A stretch of 64,000 nucleotides of DNA from Musa acuminata AAA Group (GCF_036884655.1 NC_088327.1:17942001-18006000); one strand, 5' to 3'. Counted from the first letter of the stretch, positions 11,232 through 23,205 are shown. Notes: generated by a model from the letters alone, not told the origin. Translations and numbers: made by a program.

Positions 11232-11910
11232 TCATTTAGGTTCGATTTGAGAAAGGAAGGCGGCGTTAGCACAAAAACTCTTGAAAGAGGAACGAGTTTG
11301 AACCCCTTTTGATGTATCTCCTATAATTAGCTCCTTTGGATGAGCATCTATATACTTCCATTCCTTGGGTAAGGAAATTTCGGAAGAAGGTGCATCCAAG
11401 TTGCTATTTTGAGGAGGGGGTTCATTTAAATTCAAATTATCAAATCCAAGATCATCATCAAAATCATTTTTCTTTAAATTAAAAATTTCATTGAAAACTA
11501 CAAGAATAGACTCTTCTATTACTAAGGTTCTTTTGTTAAAAACCCGAAAAGCCTTAGAAATGGAAGAGTAACCAAGAAAGATGCCTTCATCGGATTTAGC
11601 ATCAAATTTTCCTAAGGCATCCCTTTCATTCAAAATAAAGCATTTACAACCGAAAACTTTAAAATAGGAAATATTTGGTTTTTTGTTATTCCATAATTCA
11701 TAGGGAGTTTTTGATAGGGATGGTCTTATTAGGACTCTATTATGATGTAGCAAGCCGTATTTACGGCTTCGGCCCAAAAATACTTGGGTAGACTATGTTC
11801 ATTTAACATCGTTCTTGCCATTTCTTGTAGGTTTCTATTTTTTCTTTCAACTACTCCATTTTGTTGGGGATTCCTCGGAGTGGAGAAGTTGTGATTGTAT
11901 CCATTAACTT
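11232..11910 (-). pseudogene. pol: Copia integrase, C-terminal part and linker to RT
   Basis: Contains the last catalytic residue region NGVVERKNRNLQEMARTML (about 11870-11810), then WAEAVNTACYI, a one-base loss near 11740, and in the new frame RPSLSKTPYELWNN, FKVFGCKCFILN, and GIFLGYSSISKAFRVFNKRT, the usual copia integrase tail. A poorly conserved acidic linker leads into reverse transcriptase. The open stretch is 11777-11232, 181 residues. The integrase catalytic Glu is present, but the frameshift separates it from the downstream enzymes. Confidence 0.88.
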
Positions 11911-11920
11911 CACAAAAATT

Positions 11921-12740
11921 TTAAAAGTCACAGTTTTGAAATTCGTCACCGTGATCACTCCGAATTGATGAAATCATGAAACCTTTTTCGTTTTGACTGA
12001 GTTTACAAAATTTAGAGAAACACTTGAAACAATCACTTTTGTGAGCCAGGAAATAGGTCCAAGTGTATTTAGTATAGTCATCCATAATTACAAATGCATA
12101 TTTGCTTTCTCCTAGACTTGTCGTGTCAATTGGTCCAAATAAATCTAAATGAATCAATTGTAATGGTCTAGTGGTGCTAATTTGAGTTTTTGGTTTGAAA
12201 TTAGTTTTTATTTGTTTACCTAGTTGACATGCATCGCATACTTTGTCCTTAATAAACTTTATATTTGGAATTCCTCGCACTAATTCTCTAAATGAGATCT
12301 TAGATATTAGTTTCATGCTTGCATGGCCTAATCTCCTATGCCAAAGCCAAGCATCATCATTTAAAGCGGAGAAGCACATTTCATTACTCAGTTCATCAAG
12401 GTTGATGGTGTAGACATTATTTTGTTTTAATGCAATCATAGTTATGTTATGGTTTGGTTTTTCAATAATACATACATTTGATTCAAATCTAATGATATAA
12501 CCTTTATTGCATAATTCACTAACACTCAAGAGATTAAGTTTCAATCCATCAACTAGTAAGACATCATCAATAGAAAATTTTAATTTGTTACCTATGGTTC
12601 CCTTGCCAATGATTTTGCTTTGGTTGTTGTCTCCGAAGGTGACGTACCCTTCTTCTTTGCTAGTGAGCATAGAGAAATGAGATGGATCTCCAGTCATATG
12701 TCTTGAGTATCCACTATCTAGATATCATCTCTTGCTCCTA
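11921..12740 (-). pseudogene. pol: Copia protease end, GAG-pre-integrase and integrase core
   Basis: The protease motif reads YLDSGYSRHMTGD at about 12724-12690; it retains the catalytic D-S-G, but an in-frame TGA (12725-12727) replaces the Trp codon usual just before it. The stretch 12697-11921 continues through LLSVSELCNKGYIIRF and the zinc-binding HHCC domain (WLWHRRLGHASMKL ... VCDACQLGKQ) into the integrase core, with catalytic Asp in LIHLDLFGPID and in IRSDHGDEF. A TAA stands where relatives have Glu (DF*NFCE), ending the frame at 11921. Integrase would insert the cDNA into the host chromosome. Confidence 0.9.
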
Positions 12741-13517
12741 GCTTGTGATGGTGTATGTTTCTACAAGAAGGGATTATTTTTAGGTACCCATTTTCTTTTG
12801 GGTGCCTTAAAAACTGATTTAACTTGTTCATCATATTGCATAGAATTGATCATGGTTCCTTTAGGAACCCAAATTAGTTTGTTCGGACTAATTTTCTTGA
12901 ATGGACATTTATAAGTTTTATGTCCAAATTTGCAACAAAAGTTGCATTTGCTTTGGTGCCAAACATGTAAGACGGGGCCTTTAATGAAGGTGGTTGGATT
13001 TTGGTGAGGACTTCTCACAAATCCGATTCCACTTCTTTTAGGAACATGACCTTATTTGTAAGGATCATGTTCAAAGACTTACTACCAACCTCGAATTTCT
13101 TCAATGTGTCCTTAAGTAGCAAGTTCTCCTTTTGGAGAGATTCTAGATCATGGCATTTTACACATGGAGCTAAACTATCATGATATTCAGTTTTTAATTT
13201 ATCAATATCACAAGTGAGACTATCATGCTCCTTTTTTAGCAATTTGTATTTTCTACTAATTTTCTTACATTCATCAAATAACTCATGGAAGGCATTTAAT
13301 AATTCATGATAAGGTAAATCTGCATCAATTAAATCTGTTACCTCTTCTCCGATGGCCATTAGGGCGTAATGAGCAACTTGCTCAGTGTTGGACTCCTCTT
13401 CTTCGGACGCGCTTGAATCATCCCACGTTGCCTTGAGCGCCTTCTTCTTTGATGTTCTCTTTTTGACTTGAGGACAATCGTTCTTGTAGTGTCCCGGTTT
13501 TTTTCACTCATAGTAAA
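12741..13517 (-). pseudogene. gag: Copia gag C-terminus: two zinc knuckles and coiled linker
   Basis: The first knuckle, near 13510-13470, reads YYE*KKPGHYKNDC: its first Cys is Tyr and its second Cys codon is TGA. The segment 13359-13015 is a lysine- and glutamate-rich linker of likely coiled-coil form (KKISRKYKLLKKEHDSLTCD). A one-base loss near 13030 shifts the frame. In the frame of 13018-12761 the second knuckle is intact: CNFCCKFGHKTYKC, C-x2-C-x4-H-x4-C, which would bind element RNA. A TAG closes that stretch at 12761. Confidence 0.85.
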
Positions 13518-14255
13518 TCACTTGGTCCTTCTTGTGTTTGAATTTATTTTTTGTATTATTTTTAAGTGGTCTTCTTGTGATGTGAGTGTCATATCCTTCC
13601 TATTCTTTGGAAGGGGGTTCTCGAGCTCGTCATGAGCTTGACATGTCATTTCGTAGGTCATTAGAGACCCAATAAGTTCTTCAAGAGGGAATGTTTTAAG
13701 GTCTTTGGCCTCTTGAATGGTCGTAACTTTTGGATCCCAACTTTTAGGGAGGGATCTTAAGATTTTAGTTACTAGTTCAAAGTTAGTAAAATCTTTACCA
13801 AGAGCTTTGAGTCCATTGATGACAACCATGAACCGGGTGTACATATCTCCGATGGACTCACTTGGTTTCATTCGGAAAAGTTCGTAAGAGTGCACAAGGA
13901 TGTTGATTTTGGTCTCTTTCACTCGGCTAGTGCCTTCATGAGTGACCTCAAGAGTTCTCCAAATATCAAAAGCCGAATCACAAATTGAAACACGATTAAA
14001 TTCATTTTTGTCTAGTGCACAAAACAAGGCATTCATAGCCTTTGCGTTTAAAGCAAAAACCTCCTTCTCCGATTCATTCCATTCGCTCATCGGAAGAGAA
14101 GATTTTTGAAATCCATTTTCAACAATAGTCCAAAGCTCGAAATCCATGGAAATGAGGAAGATCCTCATACGAGTCTTCCAATAAGTATAATCCGACCCAT
14201 TAAACGAGGGTGGACGTGTAATAGAATGACCCTCATGTATGCCGGAGTAAGCCAT
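13518..14255 (-). CDS. gag: Copia Gag, N-terminal and core (245 residues, truncated by stop)
   Basis: Gag core of the SIRE-like element. The start at 14255 (MAYSGIHEGHSITRPPSFNG) matches the N-termini of the related gags, 50 bases inside the primer site. The FNGSDYTYWKTRMRIF segment (about residues 18-33) is the DUF4219-type N-terminus; the UBN2-type core runs from about residue 65 (ALNAKAMNALFCALDKNEF) past ILRSLPKSWDPKVTTIQ to GSLMTYEM near 205. The frame is open through the core, then drifts out of register (KINSNTRRTK) and stops at 13518, just before the damaged zinc knuckle. A shortened Gag could be translated, but RNA binding would be lost. Confidence 0.85.
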   Translation of the reverse strand: MAYSGIHEGHSITRPPSFNGSDYTYWKTRMRIFLISMDFELWTIVENGFQKSSLPMSEWNESEKEVFALNAKAMNALFCALDKNEFNRVSICDSAFDIWRTLEVTHEGTSRVKETKINILVHSYELFRMKPSESIGDMYTRFMVVINGLKALGKDFTNFELVTKILRSLPKSWDPKVTTIQEAKDLKTFPLEELIGSLMTYEMTCQAHDELENPLPKNRKDMTLTSQEDHLKIIQKINSNTRRTK

Positions 14256-14292
14256 CTCTCTTAGGTATCAAACCAAATATGAGAGTGAGCTT

Positions 14293-14306
14293 AGCTCGAT
14301 ACCAAT
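14293..14306 (-). promoter_or_regulatory. Primer-binding site of the SIRE-like copia
   Basis: The complement of CTCGATACCAATT reads AATTGGTATCGAG, one change from TTGGTATCAGAG, directly inside the 5' LTR. Confidence 0.8.
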
Positions 14307-15510
14307 TGTTAGGATCGGAGCAGCACTAAGAAGGGGGGGTGAATTAGAGCGGATTAAAATGTCGGTTTCGACAAATCTTTCGTATGATAAAAATCGAACT
14401 CGGAAGTGCTTAACTTGAAAGCGTATTCGCAAAGTTGTGCAGCAAAGGTAATGAGGAAATAAAGCAAGTAAGAAGGTTTACAATAATGTAAATAGCAGTA
14501 ATAAAATGCAAACTAGAGATTACGCCGATTTTAAAGTTGTTCGGTCAAACGACCGACATCCACTTGCGAGGCCCCTCTTCGATGGGGCTCCCACCTTCCA
14601 CTAGCAAATCTTTTGAAGGGGAAGGGTAAATACCCCTCTTACAACTTTTTATAAGCGGTTCACTCTCTTACAGATTTTCAGCAAGAAAGAAGGAGGTGAA
14701 CACTAGCAAATTGAAAACAAGACTAGCTAAGACTTTTCTAAGACCTTTCTCTCAATCAATTGCTTCTTAAAAAGTAGTAATCTCAACTGAAATTAGAGGG
14801 GTATTTATAGGCCTTAACAGGATTCAAATTTGGGCTCCAAAATTTGAATTCTCTTTGGTTTCCGATGCTGGCGGTGCCACCGCCTGTTAGTGGCGGTGCC
14901 ACCGCCTGTCAGTGTCTGACACTGACAGTGGACTGGCGGTGCCACCGCCCCGCTCTCGGGTGCTGGGCGGTGCAACCGCCCAATCTGGCAATGCCACCGC
15001 CAGACCTTCCGGTTCACTGGTTGGGCTTTAAATTTATCCCAAACCAAGTCTAATTTTGGGCCCAATTGGCCCATAACCAGGATATAGGATTATCTCTTAA
15101 TCCTAATCCTAATTACATGTGAACTACATAACTAAAAACATCCTAAGCAAGTTTTCAACCGCGAACGTCGAGTCTTGTTCCGGCGAGCTTTCCGACGGAC
15201 TCCCAACAAGCTCCCGATCTTGTGATGACTTTAACAAGTAGCCGAGCCTTCTCGGTGATCTCCGTGAACCTCCGATGATCTCTTCGACGAACTTCCGAAA
15301 ATTTTGACAGGTTCCCGATTTCTTCTCGGTTGGTTCCAACAGCATCTCCGACGATTCTTCGGACTCTTAAACGTCCATTGAACTTGACTCCGGTATTCTT
15401 GCTTTGTGTTTTCTGGTTATCGTAGTTAATCCTGCACACTTAACTCAATAATATGGATTAAGTCAATTAACCCATCAATTGATTTTATCATCAAAATCCG
15501 AGATTCAACA
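14307..15510 (-). mobile_element. 5' LTR of the SIRE-like copia
   Basis: Starts TGTTAGGATCGGAG, ends CCGAGATTCAACA, 1204 bp. TATA box on the minus strand at 14802-14809 and a palindromic array at 14868-15005. It closely resembles the partner at 7507-8729. Confidence 0.9.
14868..15005 (-). repeat. Palindromic array in the copia 5' LTR
   Basis: Includes GGCGGTGCCACCGCC units at about 14871 and 14892 and another at about 14935, then a GGCGGTGCAACCGCC hairpin. The 3' LTR of the same element has fewer perfect units. Confidence 0.8.
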
Positions 15511-15515
15511 CCTAG

Positions 15516-16481
15516 GGCGCAGTGCTAGGTTGTACCATTGCCCAAACTGACGGTACCACCGTTGGCACTCTGCTAGGGGCGGTACAACCGCCCAGACTGG
15601 TAGTACCACCGCCTGACATAGTCTCGAAGACTGTGCCACGACGGTGAGACTTCTTGGGGCACTGTTTGGGCTTCTTATTGGGCCCAACACAGTTCTTACA
15701 TGGGCCTAGCTAGCTCGTAATTGGGTTGGCCCAATCCAAGCCCAATTTCGTGCTAACTACGATTCCTAAGACATATTCTAAGCTAAACTAAGTCCGTAAG
15801 TCTATCTCCCGGTGAGCTTCCGGTGATCTTCCGGCGAACTTTCGACGATCTCTCGACAATGTTCTGGTGGACTCCCAGCAAACTCCTGGATTTGCAACGA
15901 TCCTCTTGGTGATTTCCGACGAGCTTCTCTGGCAAGCTCCGAGACTTCTCGGCTGGTTCCTCTAGAATTTTCGACGAACGTCCGAACATTCGACGAACTC
16001 TGGAAATTCGAATGATGTCGCGTCTTTGACTCCGAGACTTCATTTTGCTTCATGCCTTGCTATCATAGTTAATCTTGCATATGTAAAACACACTTCGATC
16101 TAGACAATTAATACTAACCAATAATCATGTAGTCCGGCATGTCATTGGTCCCTCGACGCTTCGTCCGATTCTTCGGTGCATCATCCTCTCCTACGGCCTA
16201 TTACCCAATCGGCCAGTTGACTCCACAACTCTAATATCCTTAACGCAATGTCCGCTCTTCTTGGCCCGATGCCCGAATCTACGTCTCGAAGCCTTCTATC
16301 GATACGTCAACTGATCCACCGGCCCAACGTCCAATCTTCTGACATGTTCCTCCAGCCTAACATGATTTTTCCTGCTTTAATTGTCTCATTCTGATCGAAG
16401 CATCCTATGTCACTCAAAACGTAGATTAAAACATCAATACAATTATCAATTGGTTTTATCATCAAAATACGAGATTCAACA
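15516..16481 (-). mobile_element. Left LTR of the tandem, second part
   Basis: Resumes in the palindromic array directly after the duplicated CCTAG (15511-15515) and ends GAGATTCAACA at 16481. With 6813-7506 it makes one LTR of about 1.66 kb. The CCGGAAG-like motif array is at about 15810-15990. Confidence 0.85.
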
Positions 16482-18549
16482 ATCTCCCCCTTTTTGATGA
16501 TGACAACCAATTGATGATTGAGTTAAGCCTAACTCCTAGAGTTTAACCAAACTCCCCCTATCAATATATCTTATTGATAGAAACTCTTGGATTCAAAAAT
16601 CCAAGCAACATGTCATGATCAAATCATGTATATCATCAACATACTTCTCCCTTTTTATCATCAACAAAAAGGAGAAGTTCCACTTTCTAGTTGTTTGGAA
16701 TATAAGTTCAATACATTGCATCATAAATCTCCAGCTTTATAATCATGCAAGCTAGTAAAAATTTTGAGTTTTACAAGTTTGTAAATTTTACTAGATATGC
16801 AAGTTTAGCATGTTTGTTTTGCAATGTTCAAGCTAGCAAGTGTTTGAAAAAGAAAACAAGTTTTACAACATACAAGCCAGCAATAATTTAGAATTATGTA
16901 AGTTTACAAAAATTTTTTCTTTATGTTGTACAAGATACCAATTTTGTTTCTTTTAAGACAGCAACTCTTTACTTCTCAAGATAGGCAAGCTAGTGACATT
17001 CAAGATAGCAAGCTCTTTCTTTTCTTTTGAGAAGTGCCATTATTTTTGCTTCCTTTGCAAAAATGCAAGCTAACAAAATGTTACATTGTTTTACAAGATG
17101 GAAGCTAACAATTTGAGATGTTCAAGAAGCAAGTTCTTTCTTCTCTTTTGAGAAGTACAATTTTTTGCTTTCTTCTTGAATTGTGCGAGCTAACATCTTT
17201 TATCTCCCCCTTTATCATTATCAAAAAGAAGGGAAGACCCTTTATATCAATTTTCAGATTATGACAAAGGTAAGTATCAATCTTATTTGTGCAACATTAT
17301 ATTTTTAAATTAAAACATGCATAATTTCAAAACCTACATTTCATTTTTCATGCACGATACCGAAAAATCAATCATCATTATGAGCATATCATACATGATA
17401 CTAAAAACATTAAAATTTTTAAGTATTTATCAATATTTTGATCATGATACCAAACATTTATCATTTAGAGCATTCATAATACACATTATATGCAATAGGT
17501 CACATACATCATTATAAAATGCAAAAGTATTGCATAAATTCATATCATCACATGAAGAATATTAAAAAGAACTTGGTGATGAGATATTACTTCATGAATA
17601 CAAGAAATTTTACATAATAAAATTTAAATCATAAATCTTAAAAGATGTCAAATAGCATATCATGGTTTATTAGAATTAGTCTTATTTTTTGTGTATAGCA
17701 AAAAGAATAGTAGGAGAGCAAGATCTCAATTCATGCATATCAAATCTTCAATCATCAAAATCATGATTCATCTAAAAAATTCTCCTCTTTAAATATTCAA
17801 ACAAAGATCTTAGGAGATCAAATAATAAAAGATATTTAAATAAAATTTTAAGTCATGAATTTTGAAAAAGATATTCTCTTTAGTAAATCATAAAAGGAAA
17901 CGTAGGAGAAAAAGATTTCAATTCATTTATTAGAACTCTTATGATTCATATTGAAAATTTTCTCAAAATGCAAGAGAATAAAGAGTAAAAAATTTTGATT
18001 CATTAAAGATTTCAAGTTATAAATTTCGAGAAATCAAGATCGTGATTTTGATAAAACCCATTGAATTCAAACCATCAAAATCAATTACAAGAGATACATA
18101 AAAATCAATAAGATAGAGAAAAAGAATTTTTAAGAACAATGCTTTTCTCTTTTTAGTTGTGATTTATTTCATAGAAACATTCTTTTTTATTTATGCCAAA
18201 TAAAAACATATATCATATATTAACACCGAAAAATAACTTTTAAAACTATGGAAGTTGATAATCCAAAAATCTCAAAAATCTTCATGCATAATTTCAAAAA
18301 ATAAATTTATTGGGCATGATATCATCAAACATGATTTCATAAGGTATTTTTTAATCAAAATTATTTTGTTTATCATAAATATATAATTTTCATGATTATT
18401 TTCAAAATTACTAGAATGATAAGCATGATTCCTATTTTTTATTTTTATTATTATTTTTAAACATGCAATTTAAAAAAAAAATTCTAAAATAAAAAGGAAA
18501 TGCATCATGGAAAGCATCATGTAATTTCGAAATAAATTAAAAGTATTTT
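16482..18549 (-). other. Non-coding 3' part of the first tandem unit
   Basis: Polypurine tract at 16482-16500 on the minus strand, adjacent hairpins to about 16585, the inverted repeat at 16644-16677, a GCTAGC-type repeat block to about 17200, then AT-rich DNA rich in ATCATGATT-like words. No pol homology was found, so this unit is gag-only. Confidence 0.75.
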
Positions 18550-19439
18550 GATTACCTCAATGTCGAAAGGCGTTAAGGCATAGTTTGCCACCTTGCCTTT
18601 GTTGTTTTCTCCTTGTCTTCGGAGGAGCTCGATTCATCTCAATTTGTGTTGTTCTTCTTGCGTTCAAAGTAGGTAGTTTCATTCTTTTTACTTTTTTATT
18701 TTTATTTCATTTATAGTTTAAGTTTACCATCACTTGAGCTTATGCTCGAGTGGTCTTCAAATGTTCTATGTCCTAAATCCTTCCTATTCTTTGGAAGATG
18801 GTTCTCAAGTTCTTTACATACAATGCACATCATTTCATAGGTCATCAAAGACCCGATAAGTTCTTCGATAAAAAAAATATTTAAATTTTTTGATTCTTAT
18901 ATAGCCGTTATTTTCGAATCCCAATTTTTAGAAAGCGATTGTAGAATCTTGTTAACGAGTTCAAAATTCAAAAAACATTAGCTAAGAGCTTTTAAACTAT
19001 TGACGACATCCGTAAAGCGGGTGTATATGTCAACAATAATTTTGCTCATCTTCATTTGAAAAAGTTCAAAATCATGCATTAAAATATTTACTTCAGAATC
19101 TTAAACTCTAGTGGTGCCTTTGTGTGTGTTTTTAAGAGTGTGCCATATGTCGAAAGTCGTTTCGCAAGTAGAAACCCGAGTAAACTCGTTTTTGCCTAAA
19201 GCGTAAAATAAGGCATTTATAGCCTTTGTATTTAAAGAAAACGTCTTCTTCTCCAAATCATTCCAATGGTTCATTGGAAGAGAAGACATTTGAAAACTGG
19301 ATTCAACTATGTGCCATAAATCGGGATTCAATGAAAGCAAGAAAACTCTCATTTGAGTTTTTCAATAAGTGTAGTCTGTCCCATTGAAAAAGGGAGGACG
19401 AATGAGAGAGTAACCCTTTTGAAAGCCAAAAAAAGCCAT
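18550..19439 (-). pseudogene. gag: Gag of the tandem gag-only element
   Basis: The start codon at 19439 (MAFFGFQKGYSLIRPPFFNG) matches the other gags. Stops appear where relatives have Trp (YTY*KTQ) and inside the core. The best open stretch, 19352-19101, has MRVFLLSLNPDLWHIVESSF and NHWNDLEKKTFSLNTKAINA; later fragments include LQSLSKNWDSKITAI and EELIGSLMTYEM. The reading frame ends near 18550 with the GAG|GTAATC boundary seen in relatives. It could not give a full protein. No zinc knuckle follows it. Confidence 0.8.
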
Positions 19440-19474
19440 TTCTCTTGGGTGTTAAACCAATTGAGAAATAACGA

Positions 19475-19488
19475 GCTCTGATACCAAT
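19475..19488 (-). promoter_or_regulatory. Primer-binding site of the first tandem unit
   Basis: The complement of GCTCTGATACCAAT reads ATTGGTATCAGAGC, a full match to the plant initiator tRNA-Met motif. Confidence 0.85.
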
Positions 19489-20991
19489 TGTTAGGATCGG
19501 GGTCGGCACTAAGATGGTCACGTCTTCAAAAACTTTCGTACGATAAAACCGGTTTTTGATATAAAACCATTGCATAAATATCTTAACTTGAAACACATAC
19601 GTAAACGTATTGAAGGCAGTAAGCTATTAAAGAGTTTTGCAGTATGTAAATGGTAGGAAGTAAATGCAAACCAAAGTTTTAGAGTAGTTCGGTCAACGTG
19701 ACCTACATCCACTTTCGGCTTCCTCCGACGAGGTCATCGACGTCCACTAGAGGCCTTCCTTCAATAGGTGAAGGCCAATCACCTTTTATACCTCTTTTGT
19801 CCTTTTCACAGGTTTAGGAGATAACCCTTATAAGCACTCACACTCTTACAGAATTCTAAACTTAGAGTGGAGGAGGGAATTCTAGAGAGATTGCAGCAGC
19901 GTTTTCTCACTTTTAAATACTTTGTGCTTGTGTGCTTTAACCAGGGATGAGAGGGATATTTATAGGCTTCAAGTTGATTCAAACTTGGAGCCTAAAACTC
20001 TCCCATCTCGGGTTCCCCGGGCATGGGCGGTACCACCGCCTAGTGTCAGTCTGACTGACACTACCTTGGACAGTACCACCGCCTGGGGTGTAGTTCTGGG
20101 TGGTACCACTACCCATACTGGCAGTACCACCAACTGACATAGTCTCGAAGACTGTGTCACAACGCTGAGACTTCTTGGGGCATTGTTTAGGCTTCTTATT
20201 TGGCCAACATAGTTCTTACGTGGGCCTAGCTGGCCCGTAATTAGGTTGGCCCAATCCAAGCCCAATTACATGCTAACTACGATTCCGAAGACATATTCCA
20301 AGCTAAACTAAGTCCGTAAGTCTATTCTTTTAGCGAGCTTCCGATGATCTTCCGACGATCTCTCGACAATGTTCCGGCGGACTCTCGGCAAACTCCTGGA
20401 CTTGCAATGATCCTCTTGGCGAGTTCCAATGAGCATCTCTAGCAAGCTTTGAGACTTCTCGGCTGGTTCCTCCAGAACTTTCGACGAACATCCGGACTTT
20501 CTACGAACTCTCGAACTTCTAATGATCTCACGTCCTTAACTCCGTGACTTCATTTTGCTTCATGCCTTACTTTCATAGTTAATCCTGTACATGTAAAACA
20601 TGCTTCGATCTAGACAATTAATACTAAGCAATAATCATGTTGTCCGGCATGTCATTGGTCCCTCGACGCTTCGTCCGATTCTTCAGCGCATCGTCCTCTC
20701 CTACGGCCTATTACCTAATCGGCCAATTGACTCCGCAACTCTGATATCTTTGGTGCAATATCTACTCTTCTTGGTCTGATGCTAGAATCCATGGCCCGAA
20801 GCCTTCAGCCGATATATCGACCGATCCACTAGCCTGACGTCCAATCTTTTGACATGTTCCTCCGGCCTAACATGATTTTTCCTACTTTAATTGTCTCATC
20901 CTGATCGAAGCATCCTACGTCACTAAAAATACAGATTAAAACATCAACACAATTATCAATTGGTTTCATTATCAAAATACGAGATTCAACA
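19489..20991 (-). mobile_element. Shared central LTR of the tandem
   Basis: 1503 bp from TGTTAGGATCGG to GAGATTCAACA. It has a primer site on its left and a polypurine tract on its right, so it serves as 5' LTR of the left unit and 3' LTR of the right unit. Some 30 bases near its start are missing relative to the LTR at 6813. TATA box on the minus strand at 19957-19964; palindromic units at about 20023-20142. Confidence 0.85.
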
Positions 20992-21633
20992 ATCTCTCCC
21001 TTTTTGATGATGAGATGACGGAGTTAAACTTAACTCCCGGAGTTTAACCAAACTCCCCCTATCAATATGCCTTATTGATAGAAACTCTTGGATTCAAAAA
21101 TCCAAGCAACATGTCATGATCAAATCATGCATGTCATCAATATACTTCTCCCCTTTTGTCATCAACAAAAAGGAGAAGTTCCACTTTCTAAGTGTTTGGA
21201 ATATAAGTTCAATACATTGCATCATAAATCTCCAGTTTTATAATCATACAAGCTAGCAAAAATTTGAGTTTTACATGTTTGTAAATTTTGCTAGATATGC
21301 AAGTTCAGCATGTTTGTTTTGTAGTGTTCGAGCTAGCAAGTGTTTGAAAAAGAAAGCAAGTTTTGTAACATACAAGCTAGCAATAATTTAGAATTGTGTA
21401 AGTTTGCAAATTTGCTTTTCTTTGAGATGTGCAAGATAGCAATTTTGCTTCTTTTAAGATAGCAACTCTTTGCTTCTCAAGATAGGCAAGCTAGTGATGT
21501 TTAAGATAGCAAGCTTTTTCTTCTCTTTTGAGAATTGCCATTAGTTTTTCTTCCTTTGCAAAAATGCAAGCTAACAAAATGTTACATTGTTTTACAACAT
21601 GGAAGCTAACAATTTGAGATGTTCAAGAAGCAA
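20992..21633 (-). other. Partial internal region of the second tandem unit
   Basis: Repeats the polypurine tract, hairpins, inverted repeat (21145-21178) and GCTAGC-type block found at 16482-17130, then jumps at about 21633 into LTR sequence. Gag, primer site and the start of the next LTR are deleted. Confidence 0.8.
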
Positions 21634-23205
21634 GTCTTCAAAAACTTTCATACGATAAAACCGGTTTCCGACGTAAAATCATTTCGTAAATATCTTAACT
21701 TGAAACACGTACGTAGATGTATTGAAAGCAGTAAGCTATTAAATAGGTTTGCAGTATGTAAATGGCAGGAAGTAAATGCAAACCAGAGTTTTGGAGTGGT
21801 TCGGTCAATGTGACTTACAACCACTTTCGGCTTCCTCCTCCGATTAGTTAACTAGCGTCCAGTGGAGGCCTTCCTTCAATAGGCGAAAGCCAATCACCTT
21901 TTACACCCCTCTTTTCCTTTTCACGGGTTTAGGAGACAACCCTTACAAGCACTCACACTCCTCTTACAGAATTCTAAACTTAGAGTGGAGGAGGGAATTA
22001 TAGAGAGATTGCAACAGCATTTTCTCACTTTTGAATACTTTGTGCTTGTGTGCTTTAACCAGGGATGAGAGGGATATTTATAGGCTTCAAGTTGATTCAA
22101 ACTTGAAGCCTAAAACTCTCCCATCCTGGGTTCCCCGGGCATGGGTGGTACCACCACCTACGTTGGGCGGTACCACCGCCTAGTGTCAGTTTGATTGACA
22201 TTACCCTGGGCGGTACCACCGCCCAGGTCTAGTAGTACCAACACCTGGGGCGTAGTGTTGGGCGATACCACCACCTAGACTGGCGGTACCACCGCCTAGC
22301 TCCCTACCAGGGGCGGTACAACTGCCCAGATTAGCGGTACCATCGCCTAACATAGTCTCGAAGACTGTGCCACGACGGTGAGACTTCTTGGGGCACTATT
22401 TGGGCTTCTTATTGGGCCCAACACAGTTCTTACATGAGCCTAGCTGGCTCATAATTGGGTTGGCCCAATCCAAGCCCAATTACGTGCTAACTATGATTCC
22501 TAAGACATATTCTAAGCTGAACTAAGTCCGTAAGTCTATTCTTCCGGTGAGCTTCCAACGAACTTCCGATGATCTCTAGGCAATGTTCCGGCGGACTCCC
22601 GGTAAACTCCTGGACTTACGACGATCCTCTTGGCGAGTTCCAATGAGCTTCTCTGGCAAGCTCTGAAACTTCTCGGTTGGTTCCTTTAGAACTTCCGACG
22701 AACGTCTAGACTTCCGACGAACTCTGGAACTTCCAACGATGTCATGTCCTTGACTCTGGGACTTCATTTTGCTTCATGCCTTGCTATCATAGTTAATCCT
22801 AGAAATCTAAAATACACTTCGATCTAGATAATTAATACTAACCAATAATCATGTTGTCTGGCATGTCATTGGTCCCTCGACGCTTCGTCCGATTCTTCTA
22901 CGCATCGTCCTCTCCTACGGCCTATTGCCCAATTGGCCAGTTGTCTCCACAACTCCGATATCTTTGGCGTAATGTTCGTTCTTCTTAGCTCGATACTTGA
23001 ATCCACGACCCGAAGCCTTCTATCGATGCGTCGACCGATCCACCGGCCCGACGTCCAATCTTCTAACATGTTCCTCCTACCTAACATGATTTTTGCTGCT
23101 TTAATTATCTCATCCTAATCGAAGCATCCTACATCACTCAAAATACAAATTAAAACATCAACACAATTATCAATTGGTTTGATCATCATAATACGAGATT
23201 CAACA
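21634..23205 (-). mobile_element. Right LTR of the tandem, lacking its first bases
   Basis: Joins the previous region within GCAAGTCTTCAAAAAC. TATA box on the minus strand at 22075-22082, palindromic array at 22140-22353, CCGGAAG-like motifs at about 22545-22745, end GAGATTCAACA at 23205 next to gypsy pol. Confidence 0.85.
22140..22353 (-). repeat. Palindromic array in the right tandem LTR
   Basis: About eight GGCGGTACCACCGCC-like units, more than the roughly four in the neighbouring LTR at 20023-20142. Confidence 0.75.

Larger units (their letters stand above)
7507..15510 (-). mobile_element. SIRE/Maximus-like Ty1-copia retrotransposon, nearly complete but coding-dead
   Basis: 8004 bp between CCTAG duplications (7502-7506 and 15511-15515). 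On the minus strand: 5' LTR 15510-14307, primer site, gag, zinc knuckles, protease, integrase, reverse transcriptase, RNase H, 3' non-coding region, polypurine tract, 3' LTR 8729-7507. The order integrase before reverse transcriptase defines copia; motifs such as [14 protein letters not shown] and QIYVDxIIFGS are typical of the SIRE/Maximus branch. There is no env-like ORF after pol. Several frameshifts, stops and an active-site change mean it cannot move on its own. Confidence 0.9.
6813..23205 (-). mobile_element. Tandem of two gag-only copia-type elements sharing an LTR (with a guest element)
   Basis: Read left to right on the plus strand: LTR (6813-7506 plus 15516-16481), internal region with gag (16482-19488), LTR (19489-20991), a partial internal region (20992-21633), and a third LTR lacking its end (21634-23205). 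Flanks are GCGAC (6808-6812) and TTGAC (23206-23210). In the sister gypsy near 37630 the two flanks are contiguous around a single GCGAC, so these are the two sides of one insertion with a mutated duplication. The SIRE-like copia at 7507-15510 sits inside the left LTR. Confidence 0.85.
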
